From an uncultured Cohaesibacter sp. (GTDB lineage: Bacteria > Pseudomonadota > Alphaproteobacteria > Rhizobiales > Cohaesibacteraceae): DNA of 64,000 nt. Within the stretch, counting starts at the first letter, position 1, and every line of letters starts with the position of its first letter. The notes under the pieces are model-generated. The model saw nothing but the letters and a program-made list of their open reading frames with translations. It was not told the DNA's origin and made no database searches. The DNA lies in contig NZ_OY762905.1 in NCBI RefSeq assembly GCF_963666525.1, forward strand, positions 1,842,001 through 1,906,000, given 5' to 3'. Shown here piece after piece: positions 35,350 to 44,383 of the stretch. Made by a program: the position numbers and the translations under genes.

Positions 35350-35493
35350 GCCGGGAAACGCCCGGCTGACGTCCCGCAGGCACTCCCGACCAAAGTTCAT
35401 CATTCTCGCCGTTTCCTTGCCGCAAACGCACTGGTAGTCTCTGCGCAGGCTGTCTGCGCCATTCTGCCGCAGGCCTGATGCCGGGAGGAGCAC

Positions 35494-35682
35494 ATGGCCG
35501 CCATATTGCAATTCGCCATTCCGATCGCCCTGATCATCGTTGCACTGGTTCTCGTCTTCGGCCTCGTCAACATGATGCGTGGCAAAAACCCGAATCGCTC
35601 CCAGACATTGATGCGCTGGCGGATCATCGTGCAATTCGTCGCCATTCTGCTGGTCATGCTGGCACTCTATATGATGCAATAG
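35494..35682 (+). CDS. Twin-transmembrane HIG1-like small protein
   Basis: A 62-residue protein with two membrane helices (about 5-27 and 42-61) joined by the basic loop MMRGKNPNRSQTLMRWRIIV. The NRSQxLMRWR loop is characteristic of alphaproteobacterial HIG1-domain proteins, relatives of factors that modulate cytochrome oxidase. It often sits near cobalamin adenosyltransferase and ETF genes, as here. GGGAGG precedes the ATG at a good distance. Its role in this organism is not known. Confidence 0.82.
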   Translation: MAAILQFAIPIALIIVALVLVFGLVNMMRGKNPNRSQTLMRWRIIVQFVAILLVMLALYMMQ

Positions 35683-35819
35683 CGCCTCGAGCCTCGATCC
35701 ACACCATGGCTGTGACTAAAAGGGCACGTGAGCAAGAGAACCGGGATCTCGCGGAAAAAATGGGGAATTTCGTGTAGCATCGGCCGCAGGGTTGAGCTAA
35801 AGATAGGGAAACCATACCT

Positions 35820-36413
35820 ATGTATTGGATGTTTCGCATGAAAAATGCAGCTCTTGTTTCCGCATTGTTGCTTTCCGTTTCCGCAGGCGCGGCCGTTGCA
35901 GCCGATTACGACAGCGGACTTTCCTCCCCCGGAAGCCTCGGCTTCCTGAGCGAACTGCGCATGGGCGTCATGTCTCATGATGTTGCGCGCCGTGAGGAAG
36001 GCAGCGTCGACCTGCAGGCCGAAGTTCTGTTCAACGCGTTTGGTGATCTTTCCGACGACGCCACCTTCTGGCAGCGCATCATCACCCCGCGCCCGCACCT
36101 CGGTGCCTCTGTCAACACTGATGGCAAGACCTCCTACGGTTACGGCGGCTTCAGCTGGCTGTTCCCGGTCTACGGTCCCGTGTTCATCGAAACCAGCTTT
36201 GGCGGCATGGTCCACGACGGCAAACTGGGCAACACCAACCCGGATCACGAGCCGCTCGGTACACGCGCCCTGTTCCGCGAAACCGCATCTCTCGGCTTTG
36301 ATTATGATCGCATGCGCTTCATGGTCACCGTCGAGCACAGCTCCAACGCCGGCCTCGGCAACTGGAACCACGGCCTGACCAACGTCGGTGCCCGCGTCGG
36401 TTACAAATTCTGA
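35820..36413 (+). CDS. Acyloxyacyl hydrolase / PagL-like outer membrane beta-barrel
   Basis: A 197-residue exported protein with a signal peptide ending near AVAADYD and a pattern of short amphipathic strands ending in Phe (ARVGYKF), as in outer-membrane barrels. The segment VTVEHSSNAGLGNWNHGLTN resembles the His-Ser catalytic region of lipid A 3-O-deacylase PagL. If right, it would trim lipid A acyl chains. The start may be Met-1, Met-4 or Met-7; Met-1 has AGGGAA about ten bases upstream. It is followed by a terminator and stands alone. Confidence 0.72.
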   Translation: MYWMFRMKNAALVSALLLSVSAGAAVAADYDSGLSSPGSLGFLSELRMGVMSHDVARREEGSVDLQAEVLFNAFGDLSDDATFWQRIITPRPHLGASVNTDGKTSYGYGGFSWLFPVYGPVFIETSFGGMVHDGKLGNTNPDHEPLGTRALFRETASLGFDYDRMRFMVTVEHSSNAGLGNWNHGLTNVGARVGYKF

Positions 36414-36480
36414 CGATCAGCCGTCTGTCTGTCCCTGCGGACAATCAGACATCTTGTATCTGATCAGGAACCATTTAAAG

Positions 36481-36512
36481 TGCGTCTGACATCACATCAG
36501 GCGCATTTTTTT
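36481..36512 (+). terminator. Terminator of the PagL-like gene
   Basis: TGCGTCTGA (36481-36489) and TCAGGCGCA (36497-36505) pair with one mismatch over a 7-base loop and are followed by seven T residues. Confidence 0.85.
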
Positions 36513-36635
36513 GTGCCCAGTCAGCATAAGCAGACGGCACGCTTTCAAGGGTGCCCCGACATCGGAAACGGCTCACCGTATGAGGACGATTGACCGAATC
36601 GCCACCTGCGGCATGGCCAGAATGGAAACTTTTCA

Positions 36636-37214
36636 ATGGTTCGTCTCAACAAGATCTACACCCGCACCGGCGACAAGGGCACAACAGCACTGGGAACCGG
36701 CGAACGCCGCCCCAAGCATGATCTGCGCGTCGAAGCCTATGGCACGGTTGACGAAACCAACTCCATCGTCGGCCTTGCCCGGCTGGAAATGGCCGACTGC
36801 CCGGAGCTTGACCAGATGCTGTCCCAGATCCAGAACGACCTGTTCGATCTGGGAGCGGACCTTTGCACCCCAGATTCGGGCGAGCCGCTCGAATATGAGC
36901 CGCTGCGCATCATCGAAAGCCAGGTGAAACGCCTTGAGCAGCAGATCGACCAGCTGAACGCCGACCTTGAGCCTCTCAGGAGCTTCATCCTGCCCGGCGG
37001 CTCGCGCGCCTCGGCCTATCTGCATTATGCCCGCACGGTTTCCCGTCGCGCCGAACGGCTGGTGACGGCCCTTGCGGCCAGCGACAACGAGCCGGTGACG
37101 CCGGAAGCCATCCAGTATCTCAACCGTCTGTCCGACTTCTTCTTTGTCGCCGCCCGCTGGACGAACGACAAGGGTACGGCGGACGTTCTCTGGGTTCCCG
37201 GACAGAACCGGTAG
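36636..37214 (+). CDS. pduO: Cob(I)yrinic acid a,c-diamide adenosyltransferase, PduO type
   Basis: A 192-residue ATP:cob(I)alamin adenosyltransferase. The ATP-binding N-terminus KIYTRTGDKGTTALGTGE, the trimer-interface motif SFILPGGSRASAYLHYAR, the VSRRAER segment and YLNRLSDFFFVAAR are all typical of the PduO family. It makes adenosylcobalamin, the cofactor of the ethylmalonyl-CoA mutase encoded 9 kb away. It lies 43 bases before a rhomboid-protease gene on the same strand. Confidence 0.95.
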   Translation: MVRLNKIYTRTGDKGTTALGTGERRPKHDLRVEAYGTVDETNSIVGLARLEMADCPELDQMLSQIQNDLFDLGADLCTPDSGEPLEYEPLRIIESQVKRLEQQIDQLNADLEPLRSFILPGGSRASAYLHYARTVSRRAERLVTALAASDNEPVTPEAIQYLNRLSDFFFVAARWTNDKGTADVLWVPGQNR

Positions 37215-37257
37215 GCCAGCACCAAAAGGCTATCAGCAGCGGGGAGACCGGGGAGCG

Positions 37258-37947
37258 ATGTTCATACCACTGCATGACAGAAACGAGCTTCACTATGTGC
37301 GCTGGCAATATGTCACGCTCGGACTGATCCTCCTCAACCTGCTGGCCTTTCTGGTATCGGGCGGTGGCGAAGAGGGGCCAGTGTTCATGGGCTTTGCCAT
37401 GACCTACGGCCTTATCCCCAGCCAGTTGCTGCCCACCTCGTCCGGTCTGGTCGCCACCACGGATGCCTTCGAATGGACAGATCTGATCACCTATGCCTTT
37501 CTGCATGGCGGCTGGATGCATCTCATCGGCAACATGGCTTTCCTGTGGGTGTTCGGCGACAATATCGAGGATGCGATGGGGCATGTCCGCTATCTGCTGT
37601 TCTATTGCCTCTGCGCCGCCGGGGCCGCGCTGGCACATGCTCTGGCCAACTGGGGCTCACCCGTTCCGTTGATTGGCGCATCCGGCGCAACGGCGGGCAT
37701 CATCGCCGCCTATCTTCTGCTGCATCCGGATGTTCGTGTGTGGATACTGATTCTCGGCCGTATTCCTCTGCCGATCCCGGCCATCTATTGCCTCGGGGCG
37801 TGGTTGGGGTTGCAGCTTTTCAATTCCCTCACCAGCACAGAGGCCACCGTCGCCTGGTGGGCACATGTCGGCGGAGCGCTGACCGGAGCCATTCTTATCC
37901 CCTTCATGAAGCGAAAATCGGTGCCTCTTTTCCAGCGCGCTACGTGA
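37258..37947 (+). CDS. Rhomboid family intramembrane serine protease
   Basis: A 229-residue six-helix membrane protease. The oxyanion/loop motif is HGGWMHLIGNMAFLWVFG, the catalytic Ser lies in IGASGATAG (about residue 143) and the His in VAWWAHVGGALTG near residue 203. All catalytic elements are present, so it should be active; substrates are unknown. The ATG at 37258 is preceded by GGGGAG; an open frame from 37144 overlaps pduO in another frame and is not coding there. Likely co-transcribed with pduO. Confidence 0.92.
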   Translation: MFIPLHDRNELHYVRWQYVTLGLILLNLLAFLVSGGGEEGPVFMGFAMTYGLIPSQLLPTSSGLVATTDAFEWTDLITYAFLHGGWMHLIGNMAFLWVFGDNIEDAMGHVRYLLFYCLCAAGAALAHALANWGSPVPLIGASGATAGIIAAYLLLHPDVRVWILILGRIPLPIPAIYCLGAWLGLQLFNSLTSTEATVAWWAHVGGALTGAILIPFMKRKSVPLFQRAT

Positions 37948-38300
37948 AATCACCCAAACGTAGCAGAGCCATGACAGAAACTCATGCTTCTCAGACGGAC
38001 GGATTGTTGACAGGCCCAAAAGCTCCCATTACCGTCCTCCCCGATCAGGAACAACTTCACTTAGGCAACTGATATTGGATGGTCTTTTCCAAATCCAGTC
38101 AGTTGCAGAACAGCTGTGATCAGACCCTGGCATTTCCTCGTGGGTGAGGAGGCGGGTGATGATCGGGCGGGCCTTCAACAGCAGGGGCGGCAAACGGGGC
38201 ATGAAGACTCCCGATGCCCGAATGAGCCAAAGTCGGCTTGCCTGCACAACGCTCAAGTCAATTGAGCCGGCGATGCCGGTTCACATGGGAGAATCAATCC
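37948..38300. other. Intergenic region ahead of etfB, with hairpin and short ORF
   Basis: About 350 bases. It includes a 33-codon open frame (37971-38072, MTETHASQTDGLL...) whose stop falls in the left arm of a hairpin: GCAACTGA (38065-38072) and TCAGTTGC (38099-38106), with a further partial inner stem and no T tract. Neither element is recognised. The etfB promoter presumably lies to the right of them. Confidence 0.45.
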
Positions 38301-39050
38301 ATGAAGATCCTCGTACCCGTCAAACGGGTTGTAGATTACAACGTCAAGATCCGCGTCAAGGCCGATGGTTCCGGTGTTGATCTGGCCAATGTCAAAATGT
38401 CCATGAACCCGTTTGATGAAATCGCGGTAGAGGAGGCAGTCCGCCTCAAGGAAGCAGGCATCGCCAGCGAGATCGTCGTTGTGTCGATCGGCGTGCAGCA
38501 GGCGCAGGAAACCCTGCGCACGGGCCTTGCCATGGGGGCCGACCGCGCCATCCTGGTCAAGACCGACGCAACCGTCGAACCGCTCGGCGTGGCAAAGCTG
38601 CTCAAGGCCATTGTCGAGGAAGAAAAGCCCGGCATGGTAATCCTTGGCAAACAGGCCATCGATGATGACGCCAACCAGACCGGCCAGATGCTGTCTGCCC
38701 TACTCGGCTGGGGTCAGGGTGCCTTTGCATCCTGCATCAAGATCGAGGGCGATGTTGCCAAGGTCACCCGTGAAATCGATGGCGGCCTGCAGAATGTCGA
38801 CGTCAAGCTGCCTGCCGTGATGACTGCGGACCTGCGCCTCAACGAGCCACGCTATGCCTCCCTGCCGAACATCATGAAGGCCAAGAAAAAGCCGCTCGAC
38901 ACACGGGAAGCCGCAGACTTTGGTGTTGACATCGCACCACGCCTTCAGGTGCTCTCCACCGCTGAACCGGAAGCCCGCAAGGCTGGCATCAAGGTTGAAA
39001 GCGTCGCCGAGCTGGTCGACAAACTGAAAAACGAAGCCGGTGTGCTGTAA
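38301..39050 (+). CDS. etfB: Electron transfer flavoprotein subunit beta
   Basis: A 249-residue AMP-binding ETF subunit beginning [19 protein letters not shown]. The family signature region [12 protein letters not shown] and the adenine-binding [17 protein letters not shown] are visible, with the C-terminal arm that embraces the alpha subunit. It takes electrons from acyl-CoA dehydrogenases, including probably Mcd, and hands them on to ETF-quinone oxidoreductase. The ATG at 38301 is used; a longer frame from 38238 is rejected because it only adds a basic non-conserved tail. It is followed 21 bases later by etfA. Confidence 0.96.
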   Translation: MKILVPVKRVVDYNVKIRVKADGSGVDLANVKMSMNPFDEIAVEEAVRLKEAGIASEIVVVSIGVQQAQETLRTGLAMGADRAILVKTDATVEPLGVAKLLKAIVEEEKPGMVILGKQAIDDDANQTGQMLSALLGWGQGAFASCIKIEGDVAKVTREIDGGLQNVDVKLPAVMTADLRLNEPRYASLPNIMKAKKKPLDTREAADFGVDIAPRLQVLSTAEPEARKAGIKVESVAELVDKLKNEAGVL

Positions 39051-39071
39051 GGCAGAGTGAGGAGATAGACA

Positions 39072-40001
39072 ATGACAACCCTACTGATTGCCGAACACAA
39101 CAATGCGGCCCTGAATGACGCAACCGCCAAAGCCCTGACCGCAGCCCTCGAGCTGGGTGGTGCCGTGGACATTCTCGTTGCTGGCAAGGACTGCGCCAAG
39201 GCCGCAGAGGAAGCTGCAAAGCTGAGCGGCGTTGCCAAGGTTCTGATTGCCGAGAGCGACGCCCTCGGCCACAACATCGCCGAAGCCCTGTCTGCGCAGG
39301 TTGTTGCCATCGCAGGCGGCTATGACGCCATCGTTGCCCCGGCCACATCCGTCGGCAAGAACTTCATGCCACGCGTGGCCGCCCTGCTCGACGTCATGCA
39401 GCTGTCCGAAGTGACGAAGATCATCGCCGCCGATACCTTCGAGCGTCCGACCTATGCTGGCAACGCCATCCAGACGGTCAAGTCTGCCGATACCAAGAAG
39501 GTTTTGACAGTGCGGACCGCCAATTTCGCAGCGGCTGCTGCCGACGGGTCCGCAGCCATCGAAACCATCGCGGCGGCGGATGCCCCGGCAACGACCACCT
39601 ATGTCAGCGAAGAACTGTCCACCTCCGATCGTCCGGAACTGGCCAGTGCCCGCGTGATCATCGCCGGTGGCCGAGGCCTCGCTTCCGAAGAACAGTTCAA
39701 CGCCATGCTGACCCCGGTTGCCGACAAGCTGAGCGCGGCCATCGGCGCTTCGCGTGCAGCTGTTGACGCAGGCTATGCCCCGAACGACCTCCAGGTCGGC
39801 CAGACCGGCAAGGTCGTCGCCCCGGAACTCTATATTGCAGCTGGCATTTCCGGTGCCATTCAGCATCTGGCTGGCATGAAAGACTCCAAGGTCATCGTCG
39901 CCATCAACAAGGATGAGGAAGCCCCGATCTTCCAGGTTGCCGACTATGGCATCGTCGGTGATCTGTTCGACATCCTGCCCGAGTTGGAAAAGGCACTCTG
40001 A
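39072..40001 (+). CDS. etfA: Electron transfer flavoprotein subunit alpha
   Basis: A 309-residue FAD-binding ETF subunit. The C-terminal FAD domain is diagnostic: [36 protein letters not shown] (in two parts), [19 protein letters not shown] and [25 protein letters not shown] precedes the ATG. With EtfB it forms the heterodimer that accepts electrons from acyl-CoA dehydrogenases. A terminator follows 50 bases after the stop. Confidence 0.96.
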   Translation: MTTLLIAEHNNAALNDATAKALTAALELGGAVDILVAGKDCAKAAEEAAKLSGVAKVLIAESDALGHNIAEALSAQVVAIAGGYDAIVAPATSVGKNFMPRVAALLDVMQLSEVTKIIAADTFERPTYAGNAIQTVKSADTKKVLTVRTANFAAAAADGSAAIETIAAADAPATTTYVSEELSTSDRPELASARVIIAGGRGLASEEQFNAMLTPVADKLSAAIGASRAAVDAGYAPNDLQVGQTGKVVAPELYIAAGISGAIQHLAGMKDSKVIVAINKDEEAPIFQVADYGIVGDLFDILPELEKAL

Positions 40002-40051
40002 GGGACCCTACCGCTGTCAAATGGCAATCTCCGGCTTGCCTGAACCATCCA

Positions 40052-40079
40052 ATCCCGCGCCACCCGGTGCGGGATTTTT
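40052..40079 (+). terminator. Terminator of etfBA
   Basis: ATCCCGCGCC (40052-40061) and GGTGCGGGAT (40066-40075) pair with one mismatch over a 4-base loop, followed by TTTTT. Confidence 0.88.
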
Positions 40080-40165
40080 CTTTTGAAGCGGCCAGTACCG
40101 CCTCAGCCCGTTGACCGGATGCGCATTTATCCCCATCCGGCAAGCTCACACCTCAGACTTTGATC

Positions 40166-40234
40166 GAACTTTGCCAATACAGGTGTGTTCTGTTCTTCCC
40201 GCACCCATTCTTCGCGTTTATTTGCATTTGCGAA
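40166..40234 (+). promoter_or_regulatory. TTTGC-rich control region ahead of the 3-hydroxybutyryl-CoA dehydrogenase gene
   Basis: Two TTTGC elements lie here: GAACTTTGCCAA (40166-40177) and ATTTGCATTTGCGAA (40220-40234). The second is nearly the same as the element between ecm and ccr, and it forms one arm of an interrupted inverted repeat CTTCGC...GCGAAG. Candidate site for an acyl-CoA-responsive regulator. The rest of the gap from the etfA terminator to 40349 shows nothing further. Confidence 0.4.
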
Positions 40235-40349
40235 GCATTCAACAATCTGCCAAACTTCCACGAATACGTAGAAGGCTGCTCTGTGGTGAAAGCATCCGCC
40301 ACAAGGCCTTTGAGCAGGGACCATACCAAAGCAGTCGGTGAACAGGGAA

Positions 40350-41228
40350 ATGTCTGAAATCAAGAAGGTCGGGATTATTGGGGCAGGACAGATGGGCAGT
40401 GGTATCGCTCATGTCTGCGGCCTGTCCGGTTATGATGTGCTTCTGAACGATATCAATCAGGAAAGACTGGATCTGGCCATCGCCGAAATTGCAGGCAATC
40501 TGGACCGCCAGATCGCCAAGGAGCGTATTTCCGAGGGGCAGAAGCAGGCCGCCCTGTCGAGAATCACACCAACGCTCGATCTGCAGACCATGTCCGATGT
40601 CGATCTGGTCATCGAGGCCGTCACGGAACATGAGGAGACCAAGCGCAAGGTCCTTTCCGCCATCACGCCGTTCCTGAAGCCTGAAGCGCTGATCGCCTCC
40701 AACAGTTCCTCCTATTCGATCACCCGTCTGGCCGCCGCCACCGACAGGGCCGAGCAATTCATCGGCATGCACTTCATGCGGCCGGTACCGGTGATGAAGC
40801 TGATCGAACTGGTACGGGGCATTGCAACGGACGAAAAGACCTTTCGCGAAGCCGAACAGTTTGTCGAGAGCCTTGGCAAGACGGTTGCCGTTTCCGAGGA
40901 CTTTCCGGCTTTCATGGTCAACCGCATCCTGCTGCCGATGATCAACGAAGCCATCTACACCCTTTATGAAGGGGTCGGTACCGTGGATGCCATCGACACC
41001 GCCATGCGTCTCGGGGCCAACCATCCGATGGGGCCGCTGGAACTGGCCGATTTCATCGGGCTGGACACCTGCCTCTCGATCATGCAGGTGCTCTACGATG
41101 GTCTGGCGGACAGCAAATACCGCCCCTGCCCGCTGCTGGTCAAATATGTCGAAGCCGGCTGGCTCGGACGCAAGACCCACCGCGGTTTCTATGACTATCG
41201 CGGCGACGTTCCGATCCCGACCCGCTGA
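40350..41228 (+). CDS. 3-hydroxybutyryl-CoA dehydrogenase
   Basis: A 292-residue NAD-dependent L-3-hydroxyacyl-CoA dehydrogenase of the short, monofunctional type (PaaH/HbdA). NAD loop KVGIIGAGQMGSGIAHV; catalytic segment FIGMHFMRPVPVMKLIELV (catalytic His in the MHFM part); Glu and helix cap in DFPAFMVNRILLPMINEA; C-terminal domain GANHPMGPLELADFIGLD. It interconverts acetoacetyl-CoA and (S)-3-hydroxybutyryl-CoA in C4 metabolism. The ATG at 40350 gives the normal N-terminus, although the AGGGAA ahead of it is very close; a GTG four codons earlier is an alternative. Confidence 0.94.
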   Translation: MSEIKKVGIIGAGQMGSGIAHVCGLSGYDVLLNDINQERLDLAIAEIAGNLDRQIAKERISEGQKQAALSRITPTLDLQTMSDVDLVIEAVTEHEETKRKVLSAITPFLKPEALIASNSSSYSITRLAAATDRAEQFIGMHFMRPVPVMKLIELVRGIATDEKTFREAEQFVESLGKTVAVSEDFPAFMVNRILLPMINEAIYTLYEGVGTVDAIDTAMRLGANHPMGPLELADFIGLDTCLSIMQVLYDGLADSKYRPCPLLVKYVEAGWLGRKTHRGFYDYRGDVPIPTR

Positions 41229-41261
41229 TCGAACCGATCGCGACAGGGACCACCATTCAGA

Positions 41262-41292
41262 AAGCCGACCACCTCAGGGGATCGGCTTTTTC
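41262..41292 (+). terminator. Terminator of the 3-hydroxybutyryl-CoA dehydrogenase gene
   Basis: AAAGCCGA (41262-41269) and TCGGCTTT (41283-41290) with a 13-base loop, followed by further T residues. Confidence 0.85.
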
Positions 41293-41447
41293 TTTGGCCC
41301 GATGCAACCGGCACACCAGACACACAAAGACACAACCAAACATCAAGAGACATGTTTTTAACGCCTGCTTAACCCTGTCTTAAACAAGCTGCGGCACAAT
41401 GGATTGATCTTTGGGAAACAAGTATCTTTTGTTGGGAGTAAGTAACC

Positions 41448-41654
41448 GTGTCCAATGTCGCTTCGCTTGGTGCCGCCGTGGCCTACACAACCGCTGCCCA
41501 GACAAGCATGGATCTGGGCTCGACCCTGATGAAAATGGCCCATAATGCCGACAGCAACATGGCCAACATGCTCGACGCTCTTGTCCAGAAAAGCATGCAG
41601 AATGACGGCGCAGCTCCGGCTGGCATGGGCCAGTCCATCGACATCAAGGCCTGA
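41448..41654 (+). CDS. YjfB-like small protein (putative motility protein family)
   Basis: A 68-residue protein starting at GTG with GGGAG about ten bases upstream. It is helical and rich in Met, Ala, Asn and Asp, with the pattern AYTTAAQTSMDLGSTLMKMA followed by LDALVQKSM, reminiscent of the YjfB family, which is found near motility and type III secretion genes but has no proven function. No flagellar genes are nearby. It ends with a free lysine-alanine C-terminus and has its own AT-rich promoter region. Confidence 0.6.
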   Translation: MSNVASLGAAVAYTTAAQTSMDLGSTLMKMAHNADSNMANMLDALVQKSMQNDGAAPAGMGQSIDIKA

Positions 41655-41725
41655 CTCCACCGCACAACCACAGTCATGCTCGAAGCATCCGGCGCAGGTT
41701 GTTATCCGCGCCGGCATCAGACAAC

Positions 41726-42340
41726 TCAATCCCCGATCGCAGCACTCACGAGGGCCTTCGCCTCGCCGGAGGCCCAGGCCGCAGGGCCTGCCATGTGCGC
41801 AAGTGAACAGCCATCCTTGTCAATCAATACAGTAGACGGCATCCCGAACGCCATGCCCTTCGAGCGCAGGGCCGGGAAGATTTCCATCTTCTCATCGTAA
41901 TAGAGCGTCAGATGCTTGATGCCGATTTCATCAAAGAAGGCCCGTGGCTTGTCCGGCGCCTTGCGATCAAGATTGACGGTCACCACCTCGAAGTCATCGC
42001 CGCCGAGGGTCGCCTGCAGTTCATCCAGGTCCGGCATTTCCAGCCGGCAGGGTGCGCACCAGGTCGCCCAGATGTTGAGAAGCAACGTCTTGCCCTTGAA
42101 ATCTGAAAGCGACACTGCACTGCCATCCTCGCGCTTGAAGGAGAGAGCGTTGAAGTCCACCGGATGGCCCTTGGTCTGCAGCGCCGCCATATTCCCCTTG
42201 ATCAGCGGATCAATGGCCGTGATCTTGTCACTGGCCTCAGGGCAGGCTTCCGCAGCAACCGCCGGCAAAGCGGCAAGACCAAGCATCAGAAGCGACAGAG
42301 CAGAGCTGAAAACCCTGAAAGAGGCGGTGAACGAAGACAT
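41726..42340 (-). CDS. tlpA: TlpA-like periplasmic thiol:disulfide oxidoreductase
   Basis: A 204-residue membrane-anchored or secreted thioredoxin-fold protein. The N-terminal hydrophobic stretch ([18 protein letters not shown]) is an uncleaved anchor or signal. The active site is [15 protein letters not shown], and the cis-Pro loop is in [12 protein letters not shown]. Such proteins reduce apocytochrome c or Cu-binding thiols for cytochrome oxidase assembly. ATG 42340 has AAGGGAAAAG upstream; another in-frame ATG is at 42364. Its divergence from argH is a conserved alphaproteobacterial arrangement. Confidence 0.92.
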   Translation of the reverse strand: MSSFTASFRVFSSALSLLMLGLAALPAVAAEACPEASDKITAIDPLIKGNMAALQTKGHPVDFNALSFKREDGSAVSLSDFKGKTLLLNIWATWCAPCRLEMPDLDELQATLGGDDFEVVTVNLDRKAPDKPRAFFDEIGIKHLTLYYDEKMEIFPALRSKGMAFGMPSTVLIDKDGCSLAHMAGPAAWASGEAKALVSAAIGD

Positions 42341-42499
42341 AAATCTTTTCCCTTCCGATGTCATTTGTCCTACAGGTGCGATAAATCATCACTCCCGATC
42401 GAGAGTGACCGGCATTTTCTAAGTAAAGGCGCTGACAGCCCAGACTTGTTATGGCATAAAGCAGCACGACTTACCGATCTGATCAATGGACTAAGCATC

Positions 42500-43900
42500 A
42501 TGAGCAATAAAATGTGGGGCGGCCGCTTCTCCGAAGGACCGGACGCCATTATGGAAGAAATCAATGCTTCCATCGGTTTCGACCAAAAACTCTATTCCCA
42601 GGACATTGCCGGATCCAAGGCGCATGTGCGCATGCTCGCCGCCCAGGGCATTGTTGCTGCTGATGATGCCAAAGCCATCGAGGATGGTCTAGACACAATC
42701 AAGGGAGAAATTGAGGCGGGCAGCTTCACTTTTTCGCGTGCGCTGGAAGACATTCATATGAATGTGGAAAGCCGCCTTGCCGATCTCATCGGCCCGAAGG
42801 CCGGTCGCCTGCACACGGCCCGTTCGCGCAATGACCAGGTGGCCACCGATTTCCGCCTCTGGGTGCGCGACACCCTCGACACCCTCGACGTCCAGCTTCT
42901 CGAACTGCAGCTTGCCTTTGTCGCCAAGGCAGACGAGTTCGCCAGTGCCGTCATGCCCGGCTTTACCCATTTGCAGAGTGCCCAGCCGGTTACCTTCGGC
43001 CACCACATGATGGCCTATGTGGAAATGCTTGCACGCGACCGTGGCCGGGTTCAGGATGCCCGCCAGCGCATGAATGAATGCCCGCTCGGCTCTGCCGCCC
43101 TTGCGGGCACCTCCTTCCCGATCGATCGTCACATGACCGCCAAGGCGCTCGGCTTCGACCGCCCGACCGCCAACTCGCTCGATGGCGTCTCCGACCGCGA
43201 CTTCGCGCTGGAAGCCCTTTCGTCGGCCTCCATCTGCGCCATGCACCTGTCCCGCTTTGCCGAAGAGCTGGTCATCTGGTCTTCGGCCCAGTTCCGCTTC
43301 GTCAAGCTTTCGGACAAATTCTCCACCGGCTCCTCGATCATGCCGCAGAAGCGCAACCCCGATGCCGCCGAGCTGGTGCGCGCCAAGTCCGGCCGCATCA
43401 TCGGCGACCTCAATGCCCTGCTGATCGTCATGAAGGGTCTGCCGCTGGCCTATTCCAAGGACATGCAGGAAGACAAGGAGCAGGTGTTTGACGCCCTGCA
43501 GAACCTGTCGCTGTGCATCGCGGCCATGACCGGCATGGTCAAGGACCTCGAGCCGAACCTCAAGGAACTGAAGAAGGCCGCAGGCTCGGGCTACTCCACC
43601 GCCACCGATCTGGCAGACTGGCTCGTTCGCACTCTGGGCATGCCGTTCCGCAACGCCCACCATGTCACCGGCAGCCTCGTCGCCATGGCCGCAGAACGAA
43701 GCATTGAGCTGCACAAGCTAAGCCTTGAGGACATGCAGACGGTCGAGCCGACCATCACAGAGGATGTCTTCTCGGTTCTGTCGGTCGACAAATCGGTCCG
43801 CAGCCGCACCTGTTATGGCGGCACGGCACCTGCCAATGTCAAAAAACAGGCAAAGAGCTGGCTGAAAAAGCTTGAAAAAGAAAAAGCAGCCAAGCAATAG
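42500..43900 (+). CDS. argH: Argininosuccinate lyase
   Basis: A 466-residue fumarase/aspartase-superfamily enzyme splitting argininosuccinate into arginine and fumarate. N-terminus [13 protein letters not shown], substrate loop [35 protein letters not shown] and the family signature [12 protein letters not shown] with the catalytic Ser. The ATG at 42500 is the only one fitting the family; the frame is open to 42164 but that part lies over tlpA and its promoter. It is the first gene of an argH-lptM-lysA set. Confidence 0.97.
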   Translation: MSNKMWGGRFSEGPDAIMEEINASIGFDQKLYSQDIAGSKAHVRMLAAQGIVAADDAKAIEDGLDTIKGEIEAGSFTFSRALEDIHMNVESRLADLIGPKAGRLHTARSRNDQVATDFRLWVRDTLDTLDVQLLELQLAFVAKADEFASAVMPGFTHLQSAQPVTFGHHMMAYVEMLARDRGRVQDARQRMNECPLGSAALAGTSFPIDRHMTAKALGFDRPTANSLDGVSDRDFALEALSSASICAMHLSRFAEELVIWSSAQFRFVKLSDKFSTGSSIMPQKRNPDAAELVRAKSGRIIGDLNALLIVMKGLPLAYSKDMQEDKEQVFDALQNLSLCIAAMTGMVKDLEPNLKELKKAAGSGYSTATDLADWLVRTLGMPFRNAHHVTGSLVAMAAERSIELHKLSLEDMQTVEPTITEDVFSVLSVDKSVRSRTCYGGTAPANVKKQAKSWLKKLEKEKAAKQ

Positions 43901-44017
43901 TCAACAAAAGGGCACAAGGCCGGTCCAAAACCTGAGCCGGCCAGCCCGAAAACAAGCCCGATGGCGCTGTTGTTGGTGCCACCATCTGTACCATGCGAAG
44001 AAAAGGGATATCCAGCG

Positions 44018-44266
44018 ATGGCTCATGACATATTTTCAAAGTCCGTCGTCAAAACCGCCGCGACCGGCCTTATCGCACTGGGCATGATGGCGAGTCTCAG
44101 CGCCTGCGGCGTGCGCGGCCCGCTCAAGCCTCCCTCACCCAACGCCAATGCCCAGACAGAGATCAACGATCCGGTTGCCGCTGAGGGCACCATGGACGGC
44201 AAGACCACTGAAGCGACGCCGACCAAGAAACCCGATGACGGTTTCATCCTTGATCCCCTGCTCTGA
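44018..44266 (+). CDS. lptM: LptM/YifL-like small lipoprotein
   Basis: An 82-residue lipoprotein. A short signal sequence ends in the lipobox MASLSACGVRGPLKPP; the CGxRGPLxxP sequence right after the lipidated Cys is the hallmark of LptM/YifL, which in enterobacteria helps the LPS translocon LptDE to mature. The rest is proline- and acid-rich and unstructured. AAGGGA lies about nine bases before the ATG. Its place between argH and lysA is widely conserved. Confidence 0.85.
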   Translation: MAHDIFSKSVVKTAATGLIALGMMASLSACGVRGPLKPPSPNANAQTEINDPVAAEGTMDGKTTEATPTKKPDDGFILDPLL

Positions 44267-44383
44267 AGCAATGCGCTGAAGCGCTTTTCTGAACGACAGG
44301 CCTGCCGGGCCCTGCACCACACATTCCATTGCCCCATCCGTCACCGCTGTCGGAGCGTCTGAGGCCGAATAGAAGAGATCGTC

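Noticed and set aside
42689-43714. 341-codon open frame on the minus strand
   Set aside because: Antisense shadow of argH with no recognisable domain.
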